In this document: piece by piece, positions 28,012 through 37,093 of the stretch | Numbering within the stretch: the stretch's first letter is position 1 | How the letters are laid out: each line of letters begins with the position of its first letter | Made by a program: the position numbers and the translations under genes | The notes under the pieces: generated by a model | The model's input: only the letters and a program-made list of their open reading frames with translations | Told to the model about the DNA's origin: nothing | The model's database searches: none | DNA from: Thermoanaerobaculia bacterium | GTDB taxonomy: Bacteria > Acidobacteriota > Thermoanaerobaculia > Multivoradales > JAHZIX01 | Direction of reading: 5' to 3' | DNA: 64,000 nt | Assembly (NCBI GenBank): GCA_027069135.1 | Contig: JALXFE010000447.1 | Coordinates: forward strand, 35,174 to 99,173

Positions 28012-28059
28012 GCGTCCATCGCCTCCGCTATCTTGAACCGGCAACCCCTGTCGTTGCCC

Positions 28060-28132
28060 GTCCCTAGGGCAGGCACAAGACCTGCCCCTACAACAACACC
28101 CAACCAACGCCAGGCAGAAAACCTGCCCCTAC
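28060..28132. repeat. Two short GGCAGG...CCTGCCCCTAC repeats
   Basis: Two copies of a hairpin-forming repeat (CAGG, 7-base loop, CCTGCCCCTAC), the first with a perfect 7-bp stem GGGCAGG/CCTGCCC. They fill the glnS-argF gap and run into the argF stop, so they may end argF transcription. Confidence 0.6.
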
Positions 28133-29052
28133 GCGTCTCCCATCAGGGACACCATCACCGCCTTCTGCACGTGGAGCCGGTTCTCCGCCTCGTCGAAAAT
28201 CCTGCTCTGGGGACCGTCGGCGACGCCGGCACTGACTTCCTCGCCGCGATGAGCCGGCAGGCAGTGGAGAAAGACGGCGTCTTTTTCCGCCTTCGCCATC
28301 AAGGCCTCGTCCACCGTGAACCCGGCAAAGGCCTTGACCCGCTTGGCCTGCTCCTCCTCCTGGCCCATGGACGCCCAGACATCGGTGTACACCGCCGAGG
28401 CTCCCGCCACCGCCGCCGCCGGGTCGTGGGTGGTGTGGATCCGGGTACCCGCCGCCGCTGCGTCCCGGCGCGCTTGCTCGAGGTAGAAGGAATTCACCTC
28501 GTAGCCTTCAGCCGTCGCCACCGAGATATCCATCCCCACTTTCGGGGCGCCGAAGAGCAGGGAATGAGCCATATTGTTGCCGTCACCGATATAAGCGATC
28601 TTGCGGCCCTGGAGATCTCCGAAGACCTCCTGCAGGGTGAAGTAATCCGTCAGCCCCTGACAGGGATGTAGGTCGTCCGTCAACCCGTTGATGATGGGAA
28701 TCGAGCCGTGGGCTGCCAAATCCACCACGTCCTGATGATCGAAAGTGCGGGCCATGATGCCATCCAGATAGCGCGACAGCACCTGGGCCGTGTCGGAAAT
28801 AATCTCCCCCCGGCCCAATTGAATATCCCGGCTCGAGAGGAAGAGCGCATGCCCCCCCAGCTGGAACATGCCGACCTCGAAGCTCACCCGGGTCCGCGTC
28901 GAGGACTTCTGAAAAATCATCCCCAAGGTCTGCCCGGCCAAAGCCCTGCGGAATTCCTCCGGCTGAGCCTTGATCCGGGCGGCGAGATCGAAGAGCTCAG
29001 CGACTTCCTGAGCGGTAAGGTCGTGGATCGAGATCAGGTGGCGCGCGGTCAT
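28129..29052 (-). CDS. argF: Ornithine carbamoyltransferase
   Basis: Interconverts ornithine plus carbamoyl phosphate and citrulline. The 307-residue protein has the carbamoyl-phosphate loop STRTR (51-55), HPCQ, and the ornithine motif HCLPAHRGEEV. It lies 150 bases downstream of arcA on the same strand, so it may serve arginine breakdown (arcB role) rather than synthesis. GGAGG is 9 bases before the ATG. Confidence 0.93.
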   Translation of the reverse strand: MTARHLISIHDLTAQEVAELFDLAARIKAQPEEFRRALAGQTLGMIFQKSSTRTRVSFEVGMFQLGGHALFLSSRDIQLGRGEIISDTAQVLSRYLDGIMARTFDHQDVVDLAAHGSIPIINGLTDDLHPCQGLTDYFTLQEVFGDLQGRKIAYIGDGNNMAHSLLFGAPKVGMDISVATAEGYEVNSFYLEQARRDAAAAGTRIHTTHDPAAAVAGASAVYTDVWASMGQEEEQAKRVKAFAGFTVDEALMAKAEKDAVFLHCLPAHRGEEVSAGVADGPQSRIFDEAENRLHVQKAVMVSLMGDA

Positions 29053-29202
29053 CGTGGGAGGCCTCCGGTGGACAACGCCGGTCGGTCCGGCGGCGAGGTT
29101 GAGTTTCCAGGTCTTGCGGTGCCCTCACCGCGGCAAGAATCCTACTGCCCCGGAGCCGAGAATTCGACCCCCCCCAGGCCAGATACACGCTAGGGGAACG
29201 CG

Positions 29203-30489
29203 CTACCCCACGGCTCCCCGCTCCAGAGGCATGGTCATGCAATGGGGGCCACCCCGGGCCCGGGACAGCTCATTCGATTGAAGGGTCACCACCGTCGGCC
29301 CCTGGCCGACGATCTCCACCCCGTCCTTCAGGGCTTCCTCCTCCCGCAGCACCCGCCAGCCCCTCCCCCGAAGCTCCTCCACCGTGCGATGGTTGCGGGT
29401 GTAGATGGTGATGACGCCGGGAGCGATGGCGAAGGCGTTGGCCCCGTCCGTCCATTGCTCCCGATGCTGGAAAATCAGATCACCGGAGCCGCCGCAGGGG
29501 ATCAGCTCGACCGATACCCCCACCTCTCCCAAGGCCTCGACCACCGAGTTGCGGGGGCATAGAGAGAGCGTCTGAGCCGTCAGGTCGACACCGTACACCC
29601 GCGCCGACTCCGCCTGCCCCGGCTCCAGCACCGGCAGGAAGGCGAGGCAAGCCCCGTGATCGATGAAGGTGAAAACCGTATCGAGGTGCATGAAGGAACG
29701 CTTCTTGGGCAGTTGGACCAGGAGGAGATGGCGAAAGCTGGTCTCCTCCGTGCGCAGGTACTCCGCCAGCAGGATCGCCCCCTGCATATTGGTGCGCGCC
29801 GAGAGCCCCACCAGGAGCACCTCTTCGTTGGCGATCAGGACGTCCCCTCCCTCGAGCTCCGGGTAGGGATAATCGAGCTCGAAATCCGGATCCCAGGAGG
29901 TCGGGGAGTCCAGGCGGAAGATATCCTTCCACCCGACGAGGTCCGGATGCCGCTCGAAGATCATCCGCGAGAGGTAGGGCTCCCGCTCCCGGGCCCCCGT
30001 CGCCATGGCGGAGAGGACCACCCGATCCCCCAAAACCACCTGCGGATCCCGTTGAAAGAAATAATTCGGCAGCGGATCCAAATCGAAGAAACGGCGGGTC
30101 TTGAAGCGTAGCGCCGGCTCCTGGGATTCCGTCCTCAAACCCCGGATGCAGACCGCCGCCAGCTCCTTCGGATCCATGCCCTCCAAGGTGCTGACCCGGT
30201 TCGGCTGCAGGCCGTATCGCCGCTGTAACGCCGCTAAGAGCTGCTCCCGAGCGTCGTCGCCGGCGAGGATATCCGCCATCAACTCTTCCGGATCCAGAGT
30301 CTCGGCCCCCGCTTTTTGCAGCACCCGACAAAAAGCGTCGTGCTCCTCCCGCGCCTGGCGGCTATCGAGAATGTCGTCAAAGAGCAGATCTTCCATCTGG
30401 GAGGGCACCATCAAATCGATAGCCTGCCCCGGACGGTGGACCAGCACTCGCTGTAGCGGCCCGATTTCGGAGAACACAGAAATTGCCAT
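29203..30489 (-). CDS. arcA: Arginine deiminase
   Basis: Hydrolyses arginine to citrulline and ammonia. The 428-residue protein has the family features: FQRDP, EGGDVL, MHLDTVFTFID with the catalytic His, and the nucleophile Cys417 in GGPHCMTMPLER. The start at 30489 has GAGG six bases ahead; the longer open frame upstream is not supported. With argF it makes citrulline and carbamoyl phosphate. arcC and an arginine/ornithine antiporter are not in the window. Confidence 0.94.
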   Translation of the reverse strand: MAISVFSEIGPLQRVLVHRPGQAIDLMVPSQMEDLLFDDILDSRQAREEHDAFCRVLQKAGAETLDPEELMADILAGDDAREQLLAALQRRYGLQPNRVSTLEGMDPKELAAVCIRGLRTESQEPALRFKTRRFFDLDPLPNYFFQRDPQVVLGDRVVLSAMATGAREREPYLSRMIFERHPDLVGWKDIFRLDSPTSWDPDFELDYPYPELEGGDVLIANEEVLLVGLSARTNMQGAILLAEYLRTEETSFRHLLLVQLPKKRSFMHLDTVFTFIDHGACLAFLPVLEPGQAESARVYGVDLTAQTLSLCPRNSVVEALGEVGVSVELIPCGGSGDLIFQHREQWTDGANAFAIAPGVITIYTRNHRTVEELRGRGWRVLREEEALKDGVEIVGQGPTVVTLQSNELSRARGGPHCMTMPLERGAVG

Positions 30490-30564
30490 AAAGCCCTCGC
30501 TGAAGTAGAAGAGATCGTCGCGGATGCTAGCAGGGGGCCGTGCCCCGGTGCCACCCGCCGCTGC

Positions 30565-30570
30565 TACAAT
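30565..30570 (+). promoter_or_regulatory. Extended -10 (TGC-TACAAT) before purB
   Basis: TGCTACAAT ends 8 bases before the purB ATG and no Shine-Dalgarno is present, so transcription probably starts at or next to the start codon. Confidence 0.5.
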
Positions 30571-30578
30571 CCCGCGCC

Positions 30579-32021
30579 ATGAGCGCACGACCCGACAACG
30601 CCCTTCACAGCCGTTACGCCTCCCGGGAAATGGCGGCCGTCTTCTCCTCCCAATCTCGCTACTCCAGCTGGCGGAAGCTGTGGATTCTGCTCGCGGAATG
30701 CCAGCGGGAGCTCGGCCTCCCCATCACCGAGCGCCAGCTGGAGGTGCTGCGCCAGGCAGCCCCGGGGCTGGACCTCGACCGGGTCGCCGAAATCGAGGCC
30801 CAGACCCGCCATGACGTCGTCGCCCACCTGCGCCATTTCAAGGAGCAGGCGGACGCCATCGACGCCGAGTGCGGTGCCGGCGGCATCCTCCACCTGGGGG
30901 CCACCAGCGCCTTCATCACCGACAACACCGACGTCGTCCTCCTGCGCCAGGCCCTGGATCTCCTCGAAGGTCGCCTGGCCGCAGCGCTCACCGCCTTCGC
31001 CGCCTTCGCCCGCCGGAACGCCTCCCTCCCCTGCCTGGCGTACACCCACTTCCAGCCGGCCCAGCTGACCACCGTCGGCAAGCGGGCCTGCCTGTGGGCT
31101 CAGGATCTGTGGATGGATCTGGAAGAGATCCGCCGCCGCCGGGATGGCCTGCGCTGCCGGGGCGTCAAGGGCACCACCGGCACCCAGGCCAGCTACCTCA
31201 CCCTCTTCGGCGGCGACGGGGAGAAGATCCGCCGCCTCGATGCCCTCTTCGCCCAGCGCCTGGGTTTTGCCAAGAGCATGCCGCTGACCGGTCAGACCTA
31301 CTCCCGCAAGCAGGATTCCCAGCTCCTGGCAGCCCTGGCGGGCATCGCCGAGAGCAGCCATAAATTCGGCACCGACCTGCGGCTCCTCCAGGGGGTCGGG
31401 GAGCTCTCCGAGCCCTTCGGCAAGAGCCAGGTGGGCTCCTCCGCCATGGCGTACAAAAGAAATCCCATCCGCGCCGAGCGCATGTGCGCCCTGGCCCGGC
31501 GCCTCATCACCGACAGCTTGAACGGCCCCCTCACCGTCGCCACCAATTGGCTCGAACGTAGCCTGGATGACTCCGCCAACCGCCGCCTGGTCTTGACCGA
31601 CGCCTTCCTCACCGCCGACGCCGTCGCGGGCTTGGCGGGTCACATCGCCGAAGGCCTCGTCGTCCGGGACCGCCAGATCGCCGCCCGGGTCGCCCGGGAG
31701 CTCCCCTTCATGGCCACCGAGACCTTTTTGATGGAAGCCGTCCTGCGCGGCGGCGACCGCCAGGATCTCCACGAACGTATCCGCACGCACAGCCTCGCCG
31801 CCCAGGAAGCCCTGGAAGGCGGCGCCGGCCACAATCCCCTCTTGGACGCTATCGCCGCCGACCCCGCCTTTCGCCTGAACCGCCAAGACATCGACGCCCT
31901 CATCGATCCCCAGGCCTTCACCGGTCGCTCGGCACAGCAGGTGGAGGAGTTCCTCACCGAGCACCTGGAACCGGCTCTTGAGGGGGTGGAGGCCAAGGGC
32001 GCGGAGGGGCCCCGGGTCTGA
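30579..32021 (+). CDS. purB: Adenylosuccinate lyase
   Basis: Acts twice in purine synthesis, releasing fumarate. The 480-residue protein has THFQPAQLTT and the fumarase-superfamily loop GSSAMAYKRNPIRAE. The amino end (SRYASREMAAVFS, then WRKLWILLAECQRELGL) resembles the eukaryotic ADSL type more than E. coli PurB. It stands alone, divergent from arcA, just before the accessory island. Confidence 0.93.
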   Translation: MSARPDNALHSRYASREMAAVFSSQSRYSSWRKLWILLAECQRELGLPITERQLEVLRQAAPGLDLDRVAEIEAQTRHDVVAHLRHFKEQADAIDAECGAGGILHLGATSAFITDNTDVVLLRQALDLLEGRLAAALTAFAAFARRNASLPCLAYTHFQPAQLTTVGKRACLWAQDLWMDLEEIRRRRDGLRCRGVKGTTGTQASYLTLFGGDGEKIRRLDALFAQRLGFAKSMPLTGQTYSRKQDSQLLAALAGIAESSHKFGTDLRLLQGVGELSEPFGKSQVGSSAMAYKRNPIRAERMCALARRLITDSLNGPLTVATNWLERSLDDSANRRLVLTDAFLTADAVAGLAGHIAEGLVVRDRQIAARVARELPFMATETFLMEAVLRGGDRQDLHERIRTHSLAAQEALEGGAGHNPLLDAIAADPAFRLNRQDIDALIDPQAFTGRSAQQVEEFLTEHLEPALEGVEAKGAEGPRV

Positions 32022-32045
32022 AGTCGGCCTCGGAAGAAAAATCCC

Positions 32046-32360
32046 CCCTCACCGGTGCGCGACGTTCCGGGCCCGGGGTTGAAACCCCGGGCTGGTTCCG
32101 AACCCGGCTGAAGCCGGCCGGACGATCCGGCCCCGAGGTTGAAACCCCGGGCTGGTTCCGAGCCCAGCTGAAGCCGGCCAGGTCGCTGAAGCGATCCCTA
32201 GGAACATCCCCTTCTTGAAGAACGAGGCTGGGAGCCGGCCCTCACCGGTGCGCGATGATCCGGGCCCGGGGTTGAAACCCCGGGCTGGTTCCGAGCCCGG
32301 CTGAAGCCGGCCAGGTCGCCGAAGCGATCCCTAGAAACATCCCCTTCTTGAAGAACGAGG
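32046..32360. repeat. Double-hairpin repeats within a ~193-bp duplicated unit
   Basis: Three copies of a two-hairpin element (hairpins from about 32072, 32131 and 32265). Copy 1 has CCCGGGGTT-GA-AACCCCGGG (32072-32091) and CCGGCT-GA-AGCCGG (32104-32117), linked by GCTGGTTCCGA. Copy 2 has two mismatches. The surrounding sequence starting ctcaccggtgcgcga at 32048 recurs at 32241. Same architecture as the repeats at 3.5-3.9 kb. Confidence 0.88.
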
Positions 32361-32424
32361 CCGGGAGCTGCTCCCCGAGCGGATGAAGTAGCTCTGGCCC
32401 GGAAGCAGAAGATCCCCCCTCAAT

Positions 32425-32444
32425 CCCCCCTTTGCAAAGGGGGG
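32425..32444. repeat. Perfect 20-bp palindrome CCCCCCTTTG/CAAAGGGGGG
   Basis: A perfect palindrome flanked by another C-run, 53 bases beyond the stop of the nucleotidyltransferase gene. It lacks a T-run but may act as a terminator for that strand; such C-T-G palindromes are also common dispersed repeats. Confidence 0.6.
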
Positions 32445-32497
32445 GAGGTCGGAATTCATCGCCGATGATACGGGGCGGGAGCTCGGGACTGGGCCGA

Positions 32498-33070
32498 TCA
32501 CCCAGGCTCCGACAAGACCTTGGCGAGAAGCTCGCGGAGGCCTAACTCAGTAGCCCAGCGGTCTAGATAGTCAAGATCCAGGCGCTCGCCCTGTGTTCGG
32601 ACCAGACCACGAACGTCCTGCCATTGAGTGGATGAGACCTGGCCGCCGTCCCGATACCAGAGGAGCTTGCGTAGCAGGATGTCTTCCGGGGATTTGGCCT
32701 GGATCGTTCGATTCTCGGCAGCGAGGGTCACGGTGATGGAACGATCAAGCTCTGCCGCATCAAAGGCTCCATCACCGATCTGGAAGCAATCCACCTTGAA
32801 AGCGGTGTCGAGGTGGATCAGGTTGAAGCTTGCCTTGCGGCGGACGGCGGATCGGACGCTCTCCTGGTCGACATAGAAGCTACCGGAAAGGCGGCGGACG
32901 AAAGGGACGATGGAGCCGACCGGGAGATCGATCACGAGATCGATGTCCTGGGTCTGGCGCGGTGTGCCGTGGATGGAGCTGGCGAAGGAGCCGCCCACCT
33001 GGTAGCGAATGCCGAGGTCCTCCAAGACTTGAATCACCTCGAGGGCCGGTCCGAGGGAAAGCTCTGTCAC
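32498..33070 (-). CDS. Nucleotidyltransferase-fold protein (AbiEii/MNT-like)
   Basis: A 190-residue protein with a minimal nucleotidyltransferase site: GGS at 26-28 and DID (Asp42, Asp44) in TQDIDLVIDL, followed by a helical carboxy half (SPEDILLRKLLWY). Related proteins act as toxins (AbiEii type) or antitoxins (MNT type) that nucleotidylate RNA or protein. It overlaps the 101-residue gene upstream by four bases (ATGA), as toxin-antitoxin pairs do. The partner is not a HEPN protein by eye, so which member is toxic is unknown. Confidence 0.7.
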   Translation of the reverse strand: MTELSLGPALEVIQVLEDLGIRYQVGGSFASSIHGTPRQTQDIDLVIDLPVGSIVPFVRRLSGSFYVDQESVRSAVRRKASFNLIHLDTAFKVDCFQIGDGAFDAAELDRSITVTLAAENRTIQAKSPEDILLRKLLWYRDGGQVSSTQWQDVRGLVRTQGERLDLDYLDRWATELGLRELLAKVLSEPG

Positions 33071-33372
33071 TCGCGGTTCTCCCTGGCCTCCCCCAGCGGC
33101 CCATACACCCTCTCCGCCAGCTCTTCCCCCAGCAGCAGCCCCTTGAGCCGGCGCTGGATCTCTTCTTCCGGAGCCTCCGGGTGGCGAAATCGGAGGCCGG
33201 CGAGGGAGAGAGCTCGGGAATCTTCGATGGCCTGGCAGACGAGGTGAATTTTCTGCTCCGGGGTCATGCGGCGGTAGATCTCGAGCTGGACGGCTTCGGC
33301 AGCGGGGTCGGTGTCCCGGCAGAAGGCGGAGGGCGGGAGCTCGTGGGGGCGCAGCTGCGGGTCGTGGGGCAT
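33067..33372 (-). CDS. Small partner of the nucleotidyltransferase
   Basis: A 101-residue soluble protein, mostly helical. The core (YRRMTPEQKIHLVCQAIE, then LSLAGLRFRHPEAPEEE, LLLGEELAERVYG) resembles a small hypothetical family I have seen beside nucleotidyltransferase genes. Its stop overlaps the start of that gene, implying coupled synthesis of a complex. Function is not established. Confidence 0.6.
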   Translation of the reverse strand: MPHDPQLRPHELPPSAFCRDTDPAAEAVQLEIYRRMTPEQKIHLVCQAIEDSRALSLAGLRFRHPEAPEEEIQRRLKGLLLGEELAERVYGPLGEARENRE

Positions 33373-33445
33373 GGAGTCAGAATATCACCGGGGGGGACGA
33401 AAGGACCGAGGAGGAATTCTCAACGGTCCTTGAATAGACCGCTTC

Positions 33446-36400
33446 TCAGGTCTCGGAATCCTCTCCCCCATCCGGTGGTTGCGCCCCCCCCTCCTCCTCC
33501 ACCTCCGGCAGCTGCTCCAACAGCCCAGCCACTTTCTGGGCCCTTCCCTCCTGCCCCAAGCGCAGGAATCCCTCCTGCGACCGCTCCAACACCACCCGCC
33601 CCTCCTTCACCATCCCCCCGCCGCAGAGAAGTCTGCCCAGGTCGAGGCCCACGAAACAAATGCCCTCCAGACGCCCGAGCTGGAGGTAGATCTCGTAGGC
33701 CTCTGTGAGTCGCTCGAAGGCCGGCTGGACCTTCTCCTCTCGAAGCTCGATCTGTGCAATGGACCACAGCGTATTCGCCCGCCCGTCCAGATCGCCAAGA
33801 CCCTCGAACACCGAGAGCCTCTCCTCGTGAAGCTGCAAACCCGTCGCCAGGTCTCCCTGAGACACCCGGATCCGCGCGATATCACCTAACGTCACGGCAC
33901 GTGATCGAAGATCTCCCAGACCCTCGTAGACAGCTAGCGCTTCCTCGTGAAGCTGCAAACCCGTCGCCAGGTCTCCCTGAGACACCCGGATCCGCGCGAT
34001 ATCACCTAACGTCACGGCACGCGATCGAAGATCTCCCAGACCCTCGAATACCGAGAGCATCTCCTCGTGAAGCTGCAACCCGGTCGCCAGGTCTCCCTGA
34101 GACACCCGGATCCGCGCGATATCACCTAACGTCACGGCACGCTCGCGAGGATCTCCCAGACCCTCGAACACCGAGAGCATCTCCTCGTGCAGCTGCAACC
34201 CCGTCGCCAGGTCTCCCTGAGACACCCGGATCCGGGCGATGTCCCCTAACGTCACAGCACGCGATCGAAGATCTCCCAGACCCTCGTAGACAGCTAGCTC
34301 TTCCTCGTGCAGCTGCAACCCGGTCGCCAGGTCTCCCTGAGACACCCGGATCCGCGCGATATCACCTAACGTCACGGCACGCTCGCGTACGAATCGTTCA
34401 TCTGCCAGGAGCTCCTGCGCCTGGCGGAAGGCATCGAGGGCATCGTTCAGCTTGCCCTGGTCGACGACGAGGCGCCCGTAGGCGATCCAAAGGCCGGCCT
34501 TCTCCTCGTCATCGAGAGCTTCCGAGGCGGTGGAAGGGAGACGGTCGAGGGCCCGCCGCAGGAACCGCCGGGCGGCGTTCACGTCGCCGACCCTCTGGCA
34601 GATCTCCGCTGTGACGCGGAGCAAGGGGATCGGCGCTTCGCCGTCGCCCGTTTCCAGCAGCTGGATGGCGGCGGTGCCCAGGGCAGCGGCCTGCCTGTAC
34701 CGGAAGGTCTTCTCGAGGAAGCGGATGGCGTCGGTCGCTGTGGCCCGGAGGACCTGGTGGTTCTCTGCCTGGAGTCCTAGCAGGGTCAGCTCCAGGTCCG
34801 CAGGGTAGGGTCGCCCCCGGCCTCCTTCGGTTCCCCCCCAGCTCTCGAAGAGGGGGTGGACGACGATCTGCGCCAGCGCCTGACTCTCTGTCTCCGAAAG
34901 CTCCCCGGCCTTGGTCTTGGCCAGGGCGTTGAGGGCCAGATCTTCGCCATCGGGTCGCCGGATCTCTTCCCACAGGCCCAGAGCCAGCAGATGGTCCATG
35001 GCCTCTTGGGCCGAGCCGGCGCCCACCGCAGAGGCGAGGAGCTCCATCACGCTCCTGGGAACCGGCAGGCTCAAGAGGGTGGAGGCCCGGAGCAGCTCCC
35101 GTTCGCCGACGGTGAGCACCGCCACCAGATGGTCGAGAGCGAGGTTCTCCAAGAATTGAACGATCTCGCTTTCTTCGTCCGGGGCAGCACCGCCGGCAAG
35201 CTGAGATTCCAACTCCTCGAGGGCCTTCCGGCAGCGCTCCTCGCCCTCCAAGGCCAGGTCGAAGAGTAGATTCTGGAGGCCTGGGTTCCCCCGCCCGGCC
35301 TCGGCGATGCGCATCACCAGGGCCTCCGGCAAGGCGTCCTGGGGCAGGCCCAGAGCGGCGAGCTTGGCGCGGGCCTGCTTGCGACGTTCGAAGGCCTTCA
35401 TCTCCGGCAGGGACAGCCCGTGGAGATCTTCCGCCAGGTCGCGGCCACCGTCCGGAAGGGTGAAGGTGAAGCGGCTGGTGATGAGCAGGCGAGACTCCCC
35501 TTGGTGGCGGCGGAAGGCCTCCAGTATCCCCCGGACCGGTGCCACCATCTCCGCGGTCAGAGTCTTGGGAGGTGGGCTGTCTTTCTCCAGATTGGCTTCG
35601 AAGTCATCGAGGACCAACAAGATGGGCTTGGGGAGCTTCCCCAAGAGCTCGTGAAGGGTCGCTGCCAGCAGGTTTGGGTCCTCGATGACATCGGGTCGCT
35701 GCCCCCGCCACCACTTCCCCAGCTCCACCCCACCTACCGCCGTGACCACCTCGTCCAGCACCTGAGCTTCCCGGAACTGCCGGAAGAGCACCACCGGCTG
35801 GTGGTTCGGGTGGCGTTGGAGAATGCGATTGGCGAGGCTCGACTTCCCCTGGCGCCCCATGCCTTGTAGAAGAACGCCCGCCGCCTCACCCTCTTCGAAC
35901 ACCCGCAGCACGGTCTGCAACTGGCGGCGCCGGCCGACGAACTCTTCCGGGCTGGCCACCGGGATGCTCCCCCGGGCATCCAGGAAGATCTTCGATGCGG
36001 TGGCCCGCCGATGCTTCTTCGCCCGCCTCTTTCCCTGGGCCAGGACGCCACCCCCCGCCGGCCCCAAGAAAAGGCGGGCCAGGTGCCAGTCCCGGGAAGG
36101 CCGGGAAGCCGCGGCCGTGGACGGCGTCAGCAGGCCGTGGCGAGCCCGGGCGACGGATTCTTCGAGGGGGCGGTGGGCAGCAAGATGGCCATAGATCGCG
36201 GCGGCAAAAAGGCTGGCCTCTGAGTCCAGCACCCTTCCGCTCCAGCCCAGCACCGCCCCGGGACCGGTGCGCAGGAGCTTCGCGGTCAAGGACCCGAGGG
36301 GCAGGTCCGCGGCGGCGCTCTCGCAGGCGGAGAGGAAGAGGAGCTTCAGGTCGAAGGGGCCGAGTTGCCCCATCAGCCTCGCTCCGTCCGCCGGGTCCGG

Positions 36401-37093
36401 GCGGCCGTAGAGATCCTCCAGGAGCAGGACGGGATTCGCCCCTCCCCGGCCATGGCAGGAGAGGTGGAGCACGTCGACGGGCAAGCCGTCGGCTCGCTCC
36501 TGCTCCCGGAGCAACGCTTCTTCCAGGAATTCCAGGGAACCCGTATCCTCCACCGTGAGGGTGAGGCGGGTGGTGGCGGCGGCATCCAGGATGACCGTCT
36601 CTTCCGCCTCGTAGGCGAGGTCGTCCTGCCCCTCCGGCACCGAGGCCATGAAGACCACCCGCAGCTCCCGGGGGGAAGGCTCCGCTCGCCTGGTCTTGGG
36701 GCCCAGGCGGCGCAGGGGACAATATTGCCAATCTCGGGCTGCGAGGTGGCCATCGTCGTCGGCCAGCAGCTCCCAAGGCGCTTCCACCAGGGCCAGGCCC
36801 TGGGCATCCGGCTCGGCGGGGATCTGGATCTCCAGCAGCCAGGGGGGCTGGATGCCTTGCCGCCGCAGGCGCTCCAACCAGCGCTCACCGCCGTCGAGCC
36901 AGCGGTACATTTCCTGCCCCAGCTCCAGCAGAATGGGTGCCGGGTCGGCCTGCTTCAGGGCCTGGCGGTAGGCGGCGGCCCAGCCTTTGAGCCGGGCTTG
37001 ATCACCGTCGTTCAGAGGTCGTGGTTTGCGCTCCCGGCCATCCGGATTCCACAGCAGCTCACCACGGTCGAGGCGAAGATGGGTCCGGCTCAC
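33446..37093 (-). CDS. CHAT protease - STAND NTPase - TPR protein
   Basis: A 1215-residue putative conflict or cell-death protein. Residues 140-350 are a caspase-like CHAT domain with catalytic His214 (LSCHGRG) and Cys257 (FLSACES). A linker leads to a STAND NTPase: EFVGRRRQL (385), Walker A GMGRQGKSS (411-419), Walker B ILLVLDD (491-497), and sensor LLITSRF (536-542). Helical repeats follow, including five near-identical 40-residue TPR units (about 903-1104). GTG at 37093 overlaps the stop of the upstream small gene (GTGA) with GGGGAGGG just before; a longer frame would run inside that gene. Proposed action: repeats sense a signal, the NTPase oligomerises, CHAT cleaves. No sequence evidence identifies the substrate. 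Confidence 0.88.
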   Translation of the reverse strand: MSRTHLRLDRGELLWNPDGRERKPRPLNDGDQARLKGWAAAYRQALKQADPAPILLELGQEMYRWLDGGERWLERLRRQGIQPPWLLEIQIPAEPDAQGLALVEAPWELLADDDGHLAARDWQYCPLRRLGPKTRRAEPSPRELRVVFMASVPEGQDDLAYEAEETVILDAAATTRLTLTVEDTGSLEFLEEALLREQERADGLPVDVLHLSCHGRGGANPVLLLEDLYGRPDPADGARLMGQLGPFDLKLLFLSACESAAADLPLGSLTAKLLRTGPGAVLGWSGRVLDSEASLFAAAIYGHLAAHRPLEESVARARHGLLTPSTAAASRPSRDWHLARLFLGPAGGGVLAQGKRRAKKHRRATASKIFLDARGSIPVASPEEFVGRRRQLQTVLRVFEEGEAAGVLLQGMGRQGKSSLANRILQRHPNHQPVVLFRQFREAQVLDEVVTAVGGVELGKWWRGQRPDVIEDPNLLAATLHELLGKLPKPILLVLDDFEANLEKDSPPPKTLTAEMVAPVRGILEAFRRHQGESRLLITSRFTFTLPDGGRDLAEDLHGLSLPEMKAFERRKQARAKLAALGLPQDALPEALVMRIAEAGRGNPGLQNLLFDLALEGEERCRKALEELESQLAGGAAPDEESEIVQFLENLALDHLVAVLTVGERELLRASTLLSLPVPRSVMELLASAVGAGSAQEAMDHLLALGLWEEIRRPDGEDLALNALAKTKAGELSETESQALAQIVVHPLFESWGGTEGGRGRPYPADLELTLLGLQAENHQVLRATATDAIRFLEKTFRYRQAAALGTAAIQLLETGDGEAPIPLLRVTAEICQRVGDVNAARRFLRRALDRLPSTASEALDDEEKAGLWIAYGRLVVDQGKLNDALDAFRQAQELLADERFVRERAVTLGDIARIRVSQGDLATGLQLHEEELAVYEGLGDLRSRAVTLGDIARIRVSQGDLATGLQLHEEMLSVFEGLGDPRERAVTLGDIARIRVSQGDLATGLQLHEEMLSVFEGLGDLRSRAVTLGDIARIRVSQGDLATGLQLHEEALAVYEGLGDLRSRAVTLGDIARIRVSQGDLATGLQLHEERLSVFEGLGDLDGRANTLWSIAQIELREEKVQPAFERLTEAYEIYLQLGRLEGICFVGLDLGRLLCGGGMVKEGRVVLERSQEGFLRLGQEGRAQKVAGLLEQLPEVEEEGGAQPPDGGEDSET
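33784..34386 (-). repeat. Five 120-bp tandem repeats coding TPR units
   Basis: Units in phase at 33841, 33961, 34081, 34201 and 34321. The 60-base first half of each is almost invariant (ccgtcgccaggtctccctga at every start, with c or g at the second base). The second half exists in two alternating versions, coding LAVYEG or LSVFEG. Each unit codes 40 residues with VTLGDIARIRVSQGDLATGL. Confidence 0.93.

Noticed and set aside
30564..31964. 466-codon minus-strand frame opposite purB
   Set aside because: GC-rich antisense shadow; purB has all catalytic motifs.
33784..34386. CRISPR array
   Set aside because: The repeats are 120 bp, contiguous, in frame within a protein gene, and have no unique spacers.
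33754..34614. Plus-strand frame of 286 codons over the 120-bp repeats (repeating SPGLPETPGSARYHLTS)
   Set aside because: It is the antisense of the TPR array; its Pro/Ser/Arg repetition follows from the DNA repeat and it has no ribosome site or promoter.
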